DNA of 64,000 bases from Kocuria sp. (GCF_030538595.1 NZ_JAUNTS010000011.1:1-64000), one strand, 5' to 3'; counted from the first letter of the stretch, positions 8,964 through 18,967 are shown. Translations and numbers: made by a program. Notes: generated by a model not told the origin, from the sequence alone.

Positions 8964-10283
8964 TCACAAGGACGGCCCCCGGCCCTGCAAGATCGTCTCG
9001 GCCAGTTCCAGACATTGACGTGCTGCGCGTTGACCACCTCGGCGTGCTGTCACGGCGATCAAGGAGAGCAACACACCGGCGGTGCGAGCTCGCAACTCGG
9101 TCGGTTCCACCAGTTCCTCGAAAACTTCGGTGTGGATTCGGGCCGTGTTCAGATCAGTCGGTGACCATCGGCCTGCGGTCAGTGCCCACAGGTGTGCCAG
9201 GTAGCAGGCAAGATCGTCACTGAGTTGACCCGGTCCCACATTGTCCAGGTCCAGAAGCCCAGTGATTGGCCCCAGTGCCGGATCCACCGGATGCGGCCCC
9301 AAAATCACATTGCCCGGGTGGAAATCACCGTGCGTGGGAACCAACTCAATGTCCCCACTTGAACCACATACCGCGTGCACTTTTTGTGCCAGAGACTGCA
9401 CCCGGCCTCGTTCATTCGGTAGCGCGTTACAGGCGGAGCGCGCATGGTCCAAGACCCGGTCACTCCACGAAAGGCGTACGGGCAAAGTCATCACTTGGGC
9501 CGGGAATCGGTCAAGCAGAGCAACCAGATGCTCAGGGTCCGGGAAACGGCCGACTCCCGTGGTGAAGACCTGGGCTGCGGTGGGACCTTTCACATGAGCC
9601 AGAGCTACCGCACCGTCACCTGTTGCGGACAGAACGTGCGGCACCGGGACATGTGCTGCGGCCAAGATGTTGTGCCTGCTCACCAGATCGGTTTCCCGCT
9701 GTGGGCGTACCACTTTGATGTAGGCGATGGGTCGATCGTCGTCGTGGTGGGGTTGGTGAGTTTGGTGGGTGCTGGGCAGAGGCGGGGCGCTGAGATCCGT
9801 GAGCACCCGAAAAACCGCCCGACGTGTGGGCCGATATCCCACGGGCACGCTGCGCAGCGGGGTGTTGCCCACCAGCTGTGGAACGGGCGCGGCCGCGGCG
9901 CGCAGACCGGGCAGCCACGGGTCCTGGGGCCACAACCAGGCTGCGAACGGTACCCCTTCCCACTGGATGGAACTCACCTGAGCGTCGGGAGGCATGGCGG
10001 CGGTGGACAGGCACACCATGACCTCACCAGGGTGCAAACCACGGTGCGGGGCCAACTCGGACGGGCGACGGTCAACGGTCACCGCAAAACTCCCCGTCAC
10101 ACCAGCCCCGGGGCGGTGATTGAGTTGAACCAGACGCCAAGAGCCGGGCCGCAGGGAAGAACCGGTGGCGCCTGGCAAATGCAACTGCGCAGCGCGGGCA
10201 ACCGTTGCCAGCGCATGTTCAGCACCTGCGCCGGAGAGCAACTGCACCGCTTGGGCTTCCGCCTGCTCGGACTGGGGCGACAT
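8964..10283 (-). CDS. APH-type phosphotransferase (aminoglycoside/choline kinase-like)
   Basis: Kinase-fold protein of the phosphotransferase enzyme family (APH). The catalytic loop V-P-T-H-G-D-F-H-P-G-N-V and the metal-binding L-L-D-L-D-N-V-G-P-G motif are intact, so it is probably active. Substrate is unknown; maltokinase, fructosamine kinase or small-molecule kinase roles are all possible, and antibiotic resistance should not be assumed. An N-terminal region of about 180 residues precedes the recognisable kinase core. I chose the ATG at 10283 (439 residues). A longer in-frame start at 10382 would overlap the pdxH start. Convergent with the HNH gene and divergent from pdxH. Confidence 0.75.
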   Translation of the reverse strand: MSPQSEQAEAQAVQLLSGAGAEHALATVARAAQLHLPGATGSSLRPGSWRLVQLNHRPGAGVTGSFAVTVDRRPSELAPHRGLHPGEVMVCLSTAAMPPDAQVSSIQWEGVPFAAWLWPQDPWLPGLRAAAAPVPQLVGNTPLRSVPVGYRPTRRAVFRVLTDLSAPPLPSTHQTHQPHHDDDRPIAYIKVVRPQRETDLVSRHNILAAAHVPVPHVLSATGDGAVALAHVKGPTAAQVFTTGVGRFPDPEHLVALLDRFPAQVMTLPVRLSWSDRVLDHARSACNALPNERGRVQSLAQKVHAVCGSSGDIELVPTHGDFHPGNVILGPHPVDPALGPITGLLDLDNVGPGQLSDDLACYLAHLWALTAGRWSPTDLNTARIHTEVFEELVEPTELRARTAGVLLSLIAVTARRGGQRAARQCLELAETILQGRGPSL

Positions 10284-10376
10284 GCTCACATCATGGCACC
10301 CCACCCCGCTTCCCGGACGCACAATGATCTTGGGGCGCCCACTCCGGTGCCACCGCAACCAAGACATGGAGTGACC

Positions 10377-11051
10377 ATGCACAGCGATGACTACCAGCGC
10401 ATTGTCTACACCGGCACCGGGCTGGAGACGGCAGGCACCGGGGCGGATGGCTCCACACCCCTGACGCTCCTGGATCAGTGGTGGTCAGCTGCTGTGGCGG
10501 ATCCTCGCGTGACGGAACCGGCTGCGGCCACACTGGCCACCTTTGACGTCGAACGTGGCCTGCCGGACAGCCGTGTGCTGCTCATCAAGGACTTCGACGC
10601 GGAAGGACTGCGTTTTTTCACCAACCGAGCCTCGGCCAAAGGCCGCCAGATGACGGCGACACCAGCCGCATCCATCACCATGCTCTGGCACCCCATGTTT
10701 CGCCAGATCAGATTCCGCGGCCCGGTGGAACAAACCACGGCAGAAGAAGACCTGGCCTACTGGCGAACACGACCCCGTGAATCTCAGATCGGGTCTTACT
10801 CATCCGCACAGTCCCATGTGGTGGATTCGCGCGAGCAGATCACCCGGCATTTTGAGGAAGTGGAACGTGCCTACCGTGATGTGGACGTGCCGCTGCCTGC
10901 AACCTGGGGCGGTTACCGCTTGCGACCCGTTGAGATCGAATTCTGGGTGGGAATGCCGGCCCGTCTTCATGATCGTGTGTTGTGGCGTGCCCAGAGGCCC
11001 CAACGCATGGACTCAAACCAGGGATGGAGCGTTCAGAGACTCCAGCCGTGA
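10377..11051 (+). CDS. pdxH: pyridoxamine 5'-phosphate oxidase
   Basis: FMN enzyme that oxidises pyridoxine or pyridoxamine 5'-phosphate to pyridoxal 5'-phosphate. Family features: RVLLIKDFDAEGLRFFTN, S-x-K-G-R-Q in the FMN site, and the C-terminal PNPOx signature RLRPVEIEFWVG followed by LHDR. Length 224 is typical. The ATG at 10377 has GGAG at 10368; the open frame extends far upstream but only as antisense to the kinase gene. An in-frame GTG at 10371 is possible. Confidence 0.93.
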   Translation: MHSDDYQRIVYTGTGLETAGTGADGSTPLTLLDQWWSAAVADPRVTEPAAATLATFDVERGLPDSRVLLIKDFDAEGLRFFTNRASAKGRQMTATPAASITMLWHPMFRQIRFRGPVEQTTAEEDLAYWRTRPRESQIGSYSSAQSHVVDSREQITRHFEEVERAYRDVDVPLPATWGGYRLRPVEIEFWVGMPARLHDRVLWRAQRPQRMDSNQGWSVQRLQP

Positions 11052-11197
11052 GCTGCAACCGGGCGGGCAGTGTCTTTTCACTGAAATATTTTAAGGGCCT
11101 GCCACTCAATGCCTTGTCTGAAACAGCCCGGGAGTAGTCTGCGGGAACTCTCCGGCGCACCGGCTCATCCCGGGCTCGTTCAGAAAGGGGTTGGCTC

Positions 11198-12658
11198 ATG
11201 GCCAAGCTCGACACCACGGCCGTAGCCACCATCGAAGGTGGACACGAAGGTGGCGACCTCAAACGCGTGATCGGTCCCAAACTGTTGTTGCTGCTGATCA
11301 TGGGCGACATCATTGGCGCAGGCATCTTTGCCATCACCGGACGCGTGGCGGGACAGGTGGGCGGGGTGGCGTGGTTGCCGTTCCTCCTGGCATTCGTGAT
11401 CGCCACCCTCACGGCGTTCTCCTACCTGGAATTGGTGACCAAGTACCCGTTTGCCGCAGGTGCAGCCCTGTACGCACACAAAGCATTCGGAATTCACTTT
11501 GTCACGTTCATTGTGGCGTTCACCGTGGCCTGTTCAGGTATCACCAGTGCAGCCACCTCATCAACCCTGGTGGGTAAGAACCTTCTGATCGGCATAGGCC
11601 AGTACTGGGAGGGCGTTCCCTCAGGACCCAATGCCTCCATGTTCGCAGCCATGGTGATCGTGGTGATCCTTGCGCTGATCAATCTGCGTGGGGTGGGGGA
11701 GAGCGTCAAATTCAACGTGGTTCTAACAGTCGTCACGCTGGCTGTCATGGCGGTGATCATCGCCATTGGCGCCATTGCCATCGCCAATGGTCAAGGGGAT
11801 GCCGGACGCCTGGTGGTATTTGAAACTCCGCAGGACCGCAGCATCTTCACAGCCGTCACCATGGCAACCGCCATCGCTTTTTTCGCCATGGTCGGTTTTG
11901 AAGACTCCGTGAATCTGGTGGAGGAGACCAAGAACCCGCAAAAGATCTTCCCCAAGATCATGCTGACCGGCTTGGGACTGTGCGCCATCATCTACATGCT
12001 GGTGGCGGCAACCGTGATCATGGTGGTACCTGCTGGAGACATCGCCAATCCCAAGAACCCGGATGCCGGCATCCTGCTGGACGTGGTGCGTATTGGTGCC
12101 CCCGGTATTCCGGTGGATGCGATCTTCCCATTCCTGACCGTATTTGCGGTTGTCAACACCGCACTGATCAATATGCTGATGGCAAGTCGCCTGCTGTACG
12201 GGATGGCCAAACAGGGTGTGCTGCCCAAAGCACTGGGTCACGTCCTGCCCAAGCGGCGCTCCCCGTGGGTGGCCATCGTGTTCAGCACCTTGCTGGCACT
12301 GGCTTTGATTGCCTACGTCAACCAGAACTCTGACAGTGGGATCGTGGCGGCGTTGGGCAGTACCACCGCGTTGCTGTTGCTGTGCGTTTTCGCAGTGGTC
12401 AACGTGGCGGTCTTGATCCTGCGGCGTGACCCCACACCGGAGGATGGCTTCCGCACCCCCACGATTCTGCCGATCCTGGGTGCTCTGTTCTCCCTGTTCC
12501 TGGTGGGCCCGTGGGCACGGTCCAGGGCGGAGTGGTTGCAGTACGAGATCGCTGGTGCCCTGCTGGCCATCGGCATCCTGCTGTGGGTCATCGCCTGGGT
12601 GGCCAACCTTGTGCGTTCACCGGAGAAGGAAGACGTGGAGGAAATCTCCCGATTCTGA
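11198..12658 (+). CDS. APC superfamily amino acid permease
   Basis: Twelve-helix cytoplasmic-membrane transporter of 486 residues. The first helix has the family's glycine-rich substrate motif G-D-I-I-G-A-G-I-F, and the helix 6 region contains FFAMVGFEDSVNLVEETKNP, typical of the cationic amino acid/APC transporter branch. Substrate is not readable. The ATG at 11198 follows AAAGGGG. It is monocistronic; a long hairpin separates it from the convergent ABC-F gene. Confidence 0.88.
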   Translation: MAKLDTTAVATIEGGHEGGDLKRVIGPKLLLLLIMGDIIGAGIFAITGRVAGQVGGVAWLPFLLAFVIATLTAFSYLELVTKYPFAAGAALYAHKAFGIHFVTFIVAFTVACSGITSAATSSTLVGKNLLIGIGQYWEGVPSGPNASMFAAMVIVVILALINLRGVGESVKFNVVLTVVTLAVMAVIIAIGAIAIANGQGDAGRLVVFETPQDRSIFTAVTMATAIAFFAMVGFEDSVNLVEETKNPQKIFPKIMLTGLGLCAIIYMLVAATVIMVVPAGDIANPKNPDAGILLDVVRIGAPGIPVDAIFPFLTVFAVVNTALINMLMASRLLYGMAKQGVLPKALGHVLPKRRSPWVAIVFSTLLALALIAYVNQNSDSGIVAALGSTTALLLLCVFAVVNVAVLILRRDPTPEDGFRTPTILPILGALFSLFLVGPWARSRAEWLQYEIAGALLAIGILLWVIAWVANLVRSPEKEDVEEISRF

Positions 12659-12703
12659 GCCGTCAACCCGGGCTGAATGTGTGATGGCGGCGGGGACCGC
12701 AAA

Positions 12704-12772
12704 CGTAACCTTATGGATTTCGGGTGAACCGCAGCATTTGCGGGCCATCAACCCGAAATCCATAAGGTTACG
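12704..12772. terminator. long perfect hairpin between convergent genes
   Basis: Perfect 22-bp inverted arms (12704-12725 and 12751-12772) enclose 25 bases, inside which CCGCA/TGCGG (12729-12733, 12739-12743) forms a second stem. It lies between the stops of the permease and the ABC-F gene and could stop transcription both ways, but no T-tract follows. It may also be a copy of an intergenic palindromic repeat. Confidence 0.7.
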
Positions 12773-12786
12773 TGCAGGACTGAGCC

Positions 12787-14646
12787 TCACAACTGTTCGG
12801 AGAGCTCCAACCAGCGCTGTTCAAGTTCCTGGTTTTCTGTCTCCAAGTCCTGTAACTGCCCGGTCAAGGTGCCCAGACCCTCAAAATCGGTTTGATCGTG
12901 TTGAGCCATTTCCTGATGCTTGGCCTCAATCAAAGTGCTCAATTTCTCCAGGCGGCGCTCAATGGCGGCCACTTCCTTCTGCGCGGCCCGCGCTTGTGCA
13001 CCAGTCAGCTGAGAATCTTGGGTTTGGCCATCGGCGGATGCTGGCGGGGCGGTGTCCGCTGCCAGTGGGTTGGTGGCGGCAGCCCTGGTGTCAGCTGCGG
13101 CAGCCAACTTCAGGTACTCGTCCACTCCGCCGGGTAGATGCTTGAAGGCCCCATTGATCACGGCGTATTGCTGGTCCGTGACGCGTTCCAGCAGGTAGCG
13201 GTCGTGGGAGACCACCAGGAGAGTTCCGGGCCAGGTGTCCAACAAATCCTCCATGGCCGCCAACATGTCCGTGTCCAGATCATTGGTGGGCTCGTCCAAC
13301 ACCAGCACATTGGGCTCATCCAGAAGGATCAGCAGCAGCTGCAGGCGGCGTTTTTGACCACCCGAAAGGTCACGAACCGGGGTGGAGAGCTGCGCGCTGG
13401 TGAAGCCCAGACGTTCCAACAGCTGGCCAGGGGTCATCTCCTTGCCATCGGCCACGTAAGAGGTCTTCTTGCGCCCGATCACATCCGATACGCGGTCATC
13501 GGCAACCTCATCCAGCTCACGCAACTGCTGGGTCAGCACCGCCACCTTCACGGTTTTGCCGCGCACCACTCGGCCTTCGGTCGGTTCCAACTCCCCGGTG
13601 ACAACGTGCAACAAGGTGGATTTTCCGGCGCCATTGCGGCCCAGGATGCCGGTTCGTTCACCGGGAGCTATCCGCCAGGTGATTTTGCGCAGAACTTCCC
13701 GCCGCTGCGTGGAGGCCACGGATTCATCGTCCAACGAGATGCCGTCCGCGACTCCGTCATAGGTCACGCCCACTGCTTCCAGGTCCACCACGCGCTTGCC
13801 CAGGCGGGACACAGCCATCCGGGACAGTTCCACCGTGTCACGTGGCGGAGGCACATCTGCAATCAGTTCATTGGCGGCATCAATCCGGAACTTTGGCTTG
13901 GACGTCCTGGCCGGAGCTCCACGGCGCAACCAGGCGAGTTCCTTTTTCATGAGGTTCTGCCGTTTGGCTTCTGCCACTGCGGCCTGCCGGTCGCGTTCCA
14001 CTCGCTGCAACACGTAGGCCGCGTAGCCGCCTTCGAACGGTTCCACCGTGCGGTCATGGACCTCCCACGTTGAGGTGGAAATTTCATCCAGGAACCAGCG
14101 ATCGTGAGTGACCACCAGCAATCCGCCTTGATTGCGTGACCACCGGTTCTTCAAGTGCTGGGCCAACCAGGCAATGCCTTCCACATCCAAGTGGTTGGTG
14201 GGTTCATCCAAAAACAGGACATCCCACTCCTGGGCCAGAAGGCCGGCCAGTGCGGTACGTCGTCGTTGTCCACCGGACAGTTGGCGTACCGGTGTGTGCC
14301 AGTCCAGGTCAGCCACCAGGCCACCGATCACGTCACGGACTTTGGCATCCCCGGCCCATTCGTGTTCCTCCCGGTTGCCCACCACTGCGTGACCCACGGT
14401 CACATTCGGGTCCAGGACGTCAGCTTGGTCCAACATGCCAATGCGAGTCCCGGAGCGGGACGTGACGCGACCCGAATCCGGTTCCAGGCGTCCGGCCAAA
14501 ATTTTCATCAAGGTGGACTTGCCATCGCCGTTGCGGCCCACAATCCCTATGCGGTCACCACCATCTACGCCCACGGTCACACCTTCAAGGACCGTGCGGG
14601 TGGGGAAAGACAGGGACAGGTTTTCGCCGTTCAACAAATGTGCCAC
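12787..14646 (-). CDS. ABC-F family ATPase (ribosome-associated type)
   Basis: Soluble protein of 619 residues with two ATP-binding cassettes and no membrane segment. Walker A motifs GIVGRNGDGKST and GILGRNGAGKST, signature motifs LSGGQRRR and LSGGQKRR, and Walker B motifs LFLDEPTNHLD and LVLDEPTNDLD are all intact. A charged C-terminal coiled coil follows a low-complexity Ala/Thr/Asp linker (~545-560), the Uup-like layout. ABC-F proteins act on the ribosome as translation factors or in antibiotic protection; this copy sits among housekeeping genes and is probably the Uup/EttA type. GTG start at 14646. Confidence 0.9.
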   Translation of the reverse strand: MAHLLNGENLSLSFPTRTVLEGVTVGVDGGDRIGIVGRNGDGKSTLMKILAGRLEPDSGRVTSRSGTRIGMLDQADVLDPNVTVGHAVVGNREEHEWAGDAKVRDVIGGLVADLDWHTPVRQLSGGQRRRTALAGLLAQEWDVLFLDEPTNHLDVEGIAWLAQHLKNRWSRNQGGLLVVTHDRWFLDEISTSTWEVHDRTVEPFEGGYAAYVLQRVERDRQAAVAEAKRQNLMKKELAWLRRGAPARTSKPKFRIDAANELIADVPPPRDTVELSRMAVSRLGKRVVDLEAVGVTYDGVADGISLDDESVASTQRREVLRKITWRIAPGERTGILGRNGAGKSTLLHVVTGELEPTEGRVVRGKTVKVAVLTQQLRELDEVADDRVSDVIGRKKTSYVADGKEMTPGQLLERLGFTSAQLSTPVRDLSGGQKRRLQLLLILLDEPNVLVLDEPTNDLDTDMLAAMEDLLDTWPGTLLVVSHDRYLLERVTDQQYAVINGAFKHLPGGVDEYLKLAAAADTRAAATNPLAADTAPPASADGQTQDSQLTGAQARAAQKEVAAIERRLEKLSTLIEAKHQEMAQHDQTDFEGLGTLTGQLQDLETENQELEQRWLELSEQL

Positions 14647-14745
14647 CGCACAAGCCTACGGAATGCACGGGAGACGCGGCGCGGAAACACTTGGCAGAAC
14701 TATCACCATGCGGAAGGCTCTAGGAGTTTCACCACCGCTCTAGGA

Positions 14746-15996
14746 ATGGAGACAGCCCACTTGAAGTTGTCCACTGCTGCACGCTCCACGCTAATCATGG
14801 GGTCCTTGGTGCTGTGCCTGTCCTTGGGGTTGCGCCACGGCTTCGGATTGTTTCTGGGCCCGGTGACGGAGGCCAATGACTGGTCTCGCGGGGTTTTTGC
14901 GTTCGCCATTGCCCTGCAAAATCTCATCTGGGGCGTGGCTCAGCCAATAGCCGGGATGCTCAGCGATCGGTTCGGTGCCAAGAAAACCATCCTGGTGGGT
15001 GCTGTCCTCTACATCCTGGGACTGGTGGGGATGGCAGTGTCCAAGGACCCGCTGGCATTCACCATGGCGGCGGGGCTGCTGATCGGAGTGGGGCTGGCCG
15101 GCACCACAATGCCCGTGGTGTTCGGAGCAATCAGCCGGACCATGCCCGCCCACAAGCGCTCCATGGCTTTCGGGGTGGCCATGTCCGTGGGCTCCCTGGG
15201 GCAGTTCGCCATGATGCCCGGTGTTCTGGGGCTGATTGGCGGGGTGGGATGGTCGCAGACCCTGGTGATCATGTCCGCAGCCGCAGCACTCATGGTGCCC
15301 CTGGCCTTCGGGATGAACCCCAAGCCCACACTTGGGGAACGAACATCACCAAGCGCGGCCGTAGGGGAGATCACCGGGGCGGTTACCGGCCCCACCGCGG
15401 GCCAAGCCTTCCGTCTGGCCTTGCGCACCCGCGACTTCCTCCTGCTCTCCGCTGCGTTTTTTGTCTGTGGTTTCCACGTTGTTTTCATCTCCACCCACCT
15501 GCCCGCTTACATCAGCGACAACGGCCTGGACCCCTCCCTGGGCTCAGTGGCGCTGGCATTGATCGGTTTGTTCAACGTGCTGGGCTCCCTGGCAGCTGGC
15601 TGGTTGGGCTCCCGTTTACCCAAAAATGCGGTTTTGGCGTGCATATATGGTGCGCGTGTTGTGGCGTTTGCCCTGTTCTTGTGGCTGCCGGTCTCCACTG
15701 TCTCCGTACTGGTCTTTGCATCTGTCATGGGCTTGCTGTGGCTTTCAACCGTGCCACTGACCAACGGCATTGTGGCCGTGATGTTCGGTGTCAAGAACCT
15801 GGCCATGCTCAGCGGTCTGGTGTTCGTAACCCACCAGGTCGGCTCATTTTTGGGCGGTTGGCTGGGAGGTGCGCTCTATGACGCCACTGGCTCTTACACC
15901 GTTGCGTGGTGGTTGGGCATTGTTCTGGGTCTGGTGGCCATGAGCTTGCACCTGATCATCAAGGAGCGTCCCGTGGAGCCCGTCCAGTCCCAGTAG
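14746..15996 (+). CDS. MFS transporter, oxalate/formate antiporter-like
   Basis: Twelve-helix major facilitator protein of about 416 residues. The loop 2-3 motif is present as G-M-L-S-D-R-F-G-A-K-K, and the N-terminal RHGFGLFLGPVTE followed by W-S-R-G-V-F resembles the OFA (oxalate/formate antiporter) and monocarboxylate branch. Substrate unknown, likely a small carboxylate. Start choice is uncertain: the ATG at 14746 abuts AGGA, while a TTG at 14761 has GGAG at better spacing. It lies divergently 99 bp from the ABC-F gene. Confidence 0.85.
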   Translation: METAHLKLSTAARSTLIMGSLVLCLSLGLRHGFGLFLGPVTEANDWSRGVFAFAIALQNLIWGVAQPIAGMLSDRFGAKKTILVGAVLYILGLVGMAVSKDPLAFTMAAGLLIGVGLAGTTMPVVFGAISRTMPAHKRSMAFGVAMSVGSLGQFAMMPGVLGLIGGVGWSQTLVIMSAAAALMVPLAFGMNPKPTLGERTSPSAAVGEITGAVTGPTAGQAFRLALRTRDFLLLSAAFFVCGFHVVFISTHLPAYISDNGLDPSLGSVALALIGLFNVLGSLAAGWLGSRLPKNAVLACIYGARVVAFALFLWLPVSTVSVLVFASVMGLLWLSTVPLTNGIVAVMFGVKNLAMLSGLVFVTHQVGSFLGGWLGGALYDATGSYTVAWWLGIVLGLVAMSLHLIIKERPVEPVQSQ

Positions 15997-16176
15997 GGGA
16001 GCGGTATGCAGACAGTACGACGACGCCTGCGCACCCGGGTCTTCACGAGCCCGAAAGTGGGCCAAACCGGTGGGAACCGAGTGATAGGGTGGCACACCGT
16101 GCACTCGCTGCACCGTCACAGGTTCTCTTGCTTGGTCTTGTAAGGACTTACAGGGAAGTGGAACTGATTGTGGCGC

Positions 16177-16248
16177 TCCGCCTTGGTGTAACGGCAGCAC
16201 CCCGGCCTTTGGAGCCGTGGAGTCTAGGTTCGAATCCTAGAGGCGGAA
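16177..16248 (+). tRNA. tRNA-Gln (anticodon TTG)
   Basis: Cloverleaf found by eye: acceptor arms TCCGCCT (16177-16183) and AGGCGGA (16241-16247), D-loop GGTGTAACGGCAGC, anticodon loop CTTTGGA with TTG at positions 34-36, and a T-arm with GGTTCGAATCC. The 3' CCA is not fully encoded. It lies just upstream of glmU, as in many Micrococcales. Confidence 0.93.
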
Positions 16249-16360
16249 CAAATCGACATCAGTCGATGCCCTCCACGCACCACCGCAGGTGGACACATGA
16301 CGCCGGGACCGACGCCACAGCCACCATGAGGGCCCTCCCAACGGCAGGAGCTTTGGCACC

Positions 16361-17836
16361 GTGAGCACATCCGATTCCAACCTGGTTGGTAACCCGCCTG
16401 CCGCAGTGATCGTTCTGGCCGCGGGCAAAGGCACCCGTATGAAATCAAAACTGCCCAAGATTTTGCACGAGGTTGGCGGACGCTCCATGGTGGGGCACGC
16501 ACTGTCCGCTGCCCGGACATTGGAGCCACAGCGGTTGGTGGTGGTGGTTCGTCATGACCGCGACCGCGTGGTCCAGCACGTTCTGGACTTTGACCCCCAC
16601 GCTTTGATCGCAGATCAGTCTGATGTTCCCGGCACCGGTTCAGCCGTGTTGGCAGGTTTGCAGAAGCTGGATGAGAACGCCCCGGTTGAGGGCACCCTGG
16701 TGGTCACCTACGGCGATGTCCCGCTGCTCACCGCCCAGACCCTGCGCAAGTTGGTGGCCCACCACGATTCCCACGGCAACGCCGTGACTGTCCTGACTGC
16801 GGTTCATGACACACCGGCAAACTACGGACGCATCCTGCGTGACGACGCCGGGAACTTCACGGACATCCGCGAGTTCAAGGACGCCACGGAAGCCGAGCGT
16901 GCCGTGGCCGAGATCAACTCAGGCATCTTTGCCTTCGACGCCGGTGTGCTGCGCGATGCGCTGGCCCAGGTGGACACCAACAATTCCCAGGGCGAGATGT
17001 ACCTGACGGACGTCCCTGCCCTTGCCCGCGCACAGGGCGGCACCGTGGATGCACTGATCATGGATGATTTCATGGAAGTGGAGGGCGCCAATGACCGCGT
17101 CCAGCTCTCCAACTTGGGGGCCTACTTGCGCAAACGCACCAATGAGGCGCACATGCGCAATGGCGTGACCATCGTGGACCCCGCCACCACCTGGATCGGT
17201 GCGGATGTTGCCATTGCATCTGATGCCGTGATCCACCCGAACACCCAACTGCATGGTGTGACCTCGATCGGTGAGGACGCCGTCGTTGGCCCGGACACCA
17301 CTCTGACTGATGTTCGCGTAGGCCGCGGTGCCACCGTAGTGCGTACCCACGGTTCTCAGGCGCGCATTGGCGACGGCGCCAGCGTGGGCCCGTTCGCATA
17401 CCTGCGCCCGGGGACGGAGCTGGGGGCCGATGGCAAAATTGGCACCTTTGTGGAGACCAAGAACGCGCAGATCGGTCGGGGCTCCAAGATCCCGCACCTG
17501 TCCTACGTGGGCGATGCCACCATTGGAGAGCAGTCAAATATCGGCGCGGCCAGTGTGTTCGTCAATTATGACGGTGTGAACAAGCACCGGACCACAATCG
17601 GCAACCACGTCCGTATGGGCTCGGACAACATGTACGTTGCTCCCGTCACAGTTGGCGACGGCGCCTATTCCGGGGCCTCCACCACGGTGCGCAAAGATGT
17701 TCCCGCTGGGGCGCTGGCCCTCACGGAAGGGCGTCAGGTGATCGTGGCCGATTGGGTCATCAACAACCGTGCCGGGACCTCCGCTGCACAGGCAGCGGAG
17801 GCAGCTCGGACGCAGTCCGGGGACACCCCGGCGTAG
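16361..17836 (+). CDS. glmU: bifunctional GlmU (glucosamine-1-P acetyltransferase / UDP-GlcNAc pyrophosphorylase)
   Basis: Makes UDP-N-acetylglucosamine for peptidoglycan and wall polymers in the cytosol. The N-terminal uridylyltransferase domain has LAAGKGTRMKS-LPK at residues ~18-34. The C-terminal domain is a left-handed beta-helix of hexapeptide repeats with RPGTELG, VETKNA, SYVGDATIG and the NYDG acetyltransferase site. The 491 residues include a disordered tail. The GTG at 16361 follows CAGGAG. It is followed at 147 bp by prs, a conserved pair. Confidence 0.97.
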   Translation: MSTSDSNLVGNPPAAVIVLAAGKGTRMKSKLPKILHEVGGRSMVGHALSAARTLEPQRLVVVVRHDRDRVVQHVLDFDPHALIADQSDVPGTGSAVLAGLQKLDENAPVEGTLVVTYGDVPLLTAQTLRKLVAHHDSHGNAVTVLTAVHDTPANYGRILRDDAGNFTDIREFKDATEAERAVAEINSGIFAFDAGVLRDALAQVDTNNSQGEMYLTDVPALARAQGGTVDALIMDDFMEVEGANDRVQLSNLGAYLRKRTNEAHMRNGVTIVDPATTWIGADVAIASDAVIHPNTQLHGVTSIGEDAVVGPDTTLTDVRVGRGATVVRTHGSQARIGDGASVGPFAYLRPGTELGADGKIGTFVETKNAQIGRGSKIPHLSYVGDATIGEQSNIGAASVFVNYDGVNKHRTTIGNHVRMGSDNMYVAPVTVGDGAYSGASTTVRKDVPAGALALTEGRQVIVADWVINNRAGTSAAQAAEAARTQSGDTPA

Positions 17837-17983
17837 CCGGGCAAGGGTTACTGGTACCGCGGATACTGCCGGTGCGGCGTCGGGAGATTGAGTTCCGCTC
17901 AGCCGGTACGCTCAATCCATCTGCAGTGAACAACTTCATAAAATCGTAGTCAGCAGCACTAGGAATGCCTCAGAAAGCGAGTC

Positions 17984-18967
17984 GTGATGACAGGGATCCT
18001 CAACTCAGGTGCCAACCGTTTGGTGCTGCTCTCCGGGCGGGCGCATCTGCAGTTGGCCGAAGATGTTGCCCGCGAGCTGGGGACCGAATTGGTGCCCACG
18101 GATGCGTACGACTTTGCCAATGGTGAGACCTACGTTCGGTTCGGCGAATCCGTGCGCGGCGCCGATGCCTTCCTGATCCAGTCCCATCCGGCGCCCATCA
18201 ATCAGTGGATGATGGAGCAGTTGCTCATGCTGGATGCGCTCAAACGGGCCTCCGCGCGTTCGATCACGGTCGTCTCCCCGTTTTATCCGTACGCCCGGCA
18301 GGACAAGAAGCACCGTGGACGCGAACCCATCTCCGCGCGCCTGATGTCTGACCTCTACAAGACGGCCGGTGCGGATCGTCTGATGTCAGTGGACCTGCAC
18401 ACCGCCCAGATCCAGGGCTTTTTTGATGGCCCCGTGGACCACCTGATGGCCATTCCGATCTTGGCTGAGCATGTGAAAGGCCTGGTGGGGGAGGACGACA
18501 TCACCGTGGTCTCCCCGGACACAGGCCGTGTCCGGGTGGCTGAGATGTGGGCCGAGCTACTGGGCCACACACCCCTGGCTTTTGTACACAAGACGCGGGA
18601 CATCACCCGTCCCAACCAAGCCGAGTCCAAGGAAGTGGTGGGCCAGGTTGCGGGCCGCACATGTGTGCTGATTGACGACATGATCGACACCGCCGGCACC
18701 ATCGCCGGTGCGGTCAAGGTACTGCGTGAACACGGTGCCAAGGACGTGATCATCGCAGCCACCCACGCAGTGTTCTCTGATCCTGCCGTCGAACGGTTGG
18801 CCAATTGCGGCGCACGCGCCGTGGTGGTCACGGATACGCTGCCCGTGCCGGAGGAACGCCGGTTCGAGGATCTGCACGTGCTCTCGATTGCGCCGCTGCT
18901 GGCCCGCGCCATCCAGGAAGTGTTCGAGGACGGCTCGGTCACCAGCCTCTTCAACGGCCACTCCTGA
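17984..18967 (+). CDS. prs: ribose-phosphate pyrophosphokinase
   Basis: Makes PRPP from ribose 5-phosphate and ATP for nucleotides, histidine and tryptophan. Visible motifs: FANGE-Y-V-R-F near 45, PYARQDKKHRGREPIS (flexible loop), the DLHTAQIQGFF metal-binding motif and the PRPP loop DDMIDTAGTIAGA. Length 327 is normal. Start is either the GTG at 17984 or the ATG at 17987, both behind AAAGCGAG. It is convergent with the CAP gene, with a strong hairpin between. Confidence 0.97.
   Translation: MMTGILNSGANRLVLLSGRAHLQLAEDVARELGTELVPTDAYDFANGETYVRFGESVRGADAFLIQSHPAPINQWMMEQLLMLDALKRASARSITVVSPFYPYARQDKKHRGREPISARLMSDLYKTAGADRLMSVDLHTAQIQGFFDGPVDHLMAIPILAEHVKGLVGEDDITVVSPDTGRVRVAEMWAELLGHTPLAFVHKTRDITRPNQAESKEVVGQVAGRTCVLIDDMIDTAGTIAGAVKVLREHGAKDVIIAATHAVFSDPAVERLANCGARAVVVTDTLPVPEERRFEDLHVLSIAPLLARAIQEVFEDGSVTSLFNGHS

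Noticed and set aside
8964-10283. Aminoglycoside resistance gene
   Set aside because: The kinase motifs fit the broad APH superfamily only; nothing in the sequence or context specifies an antibiotic substrate.
13138-14073. 311-residue frame antisense to the ABC-F gene
   Set aside because: No motif; the opposite strand encodes intact Walker and signature motifs.
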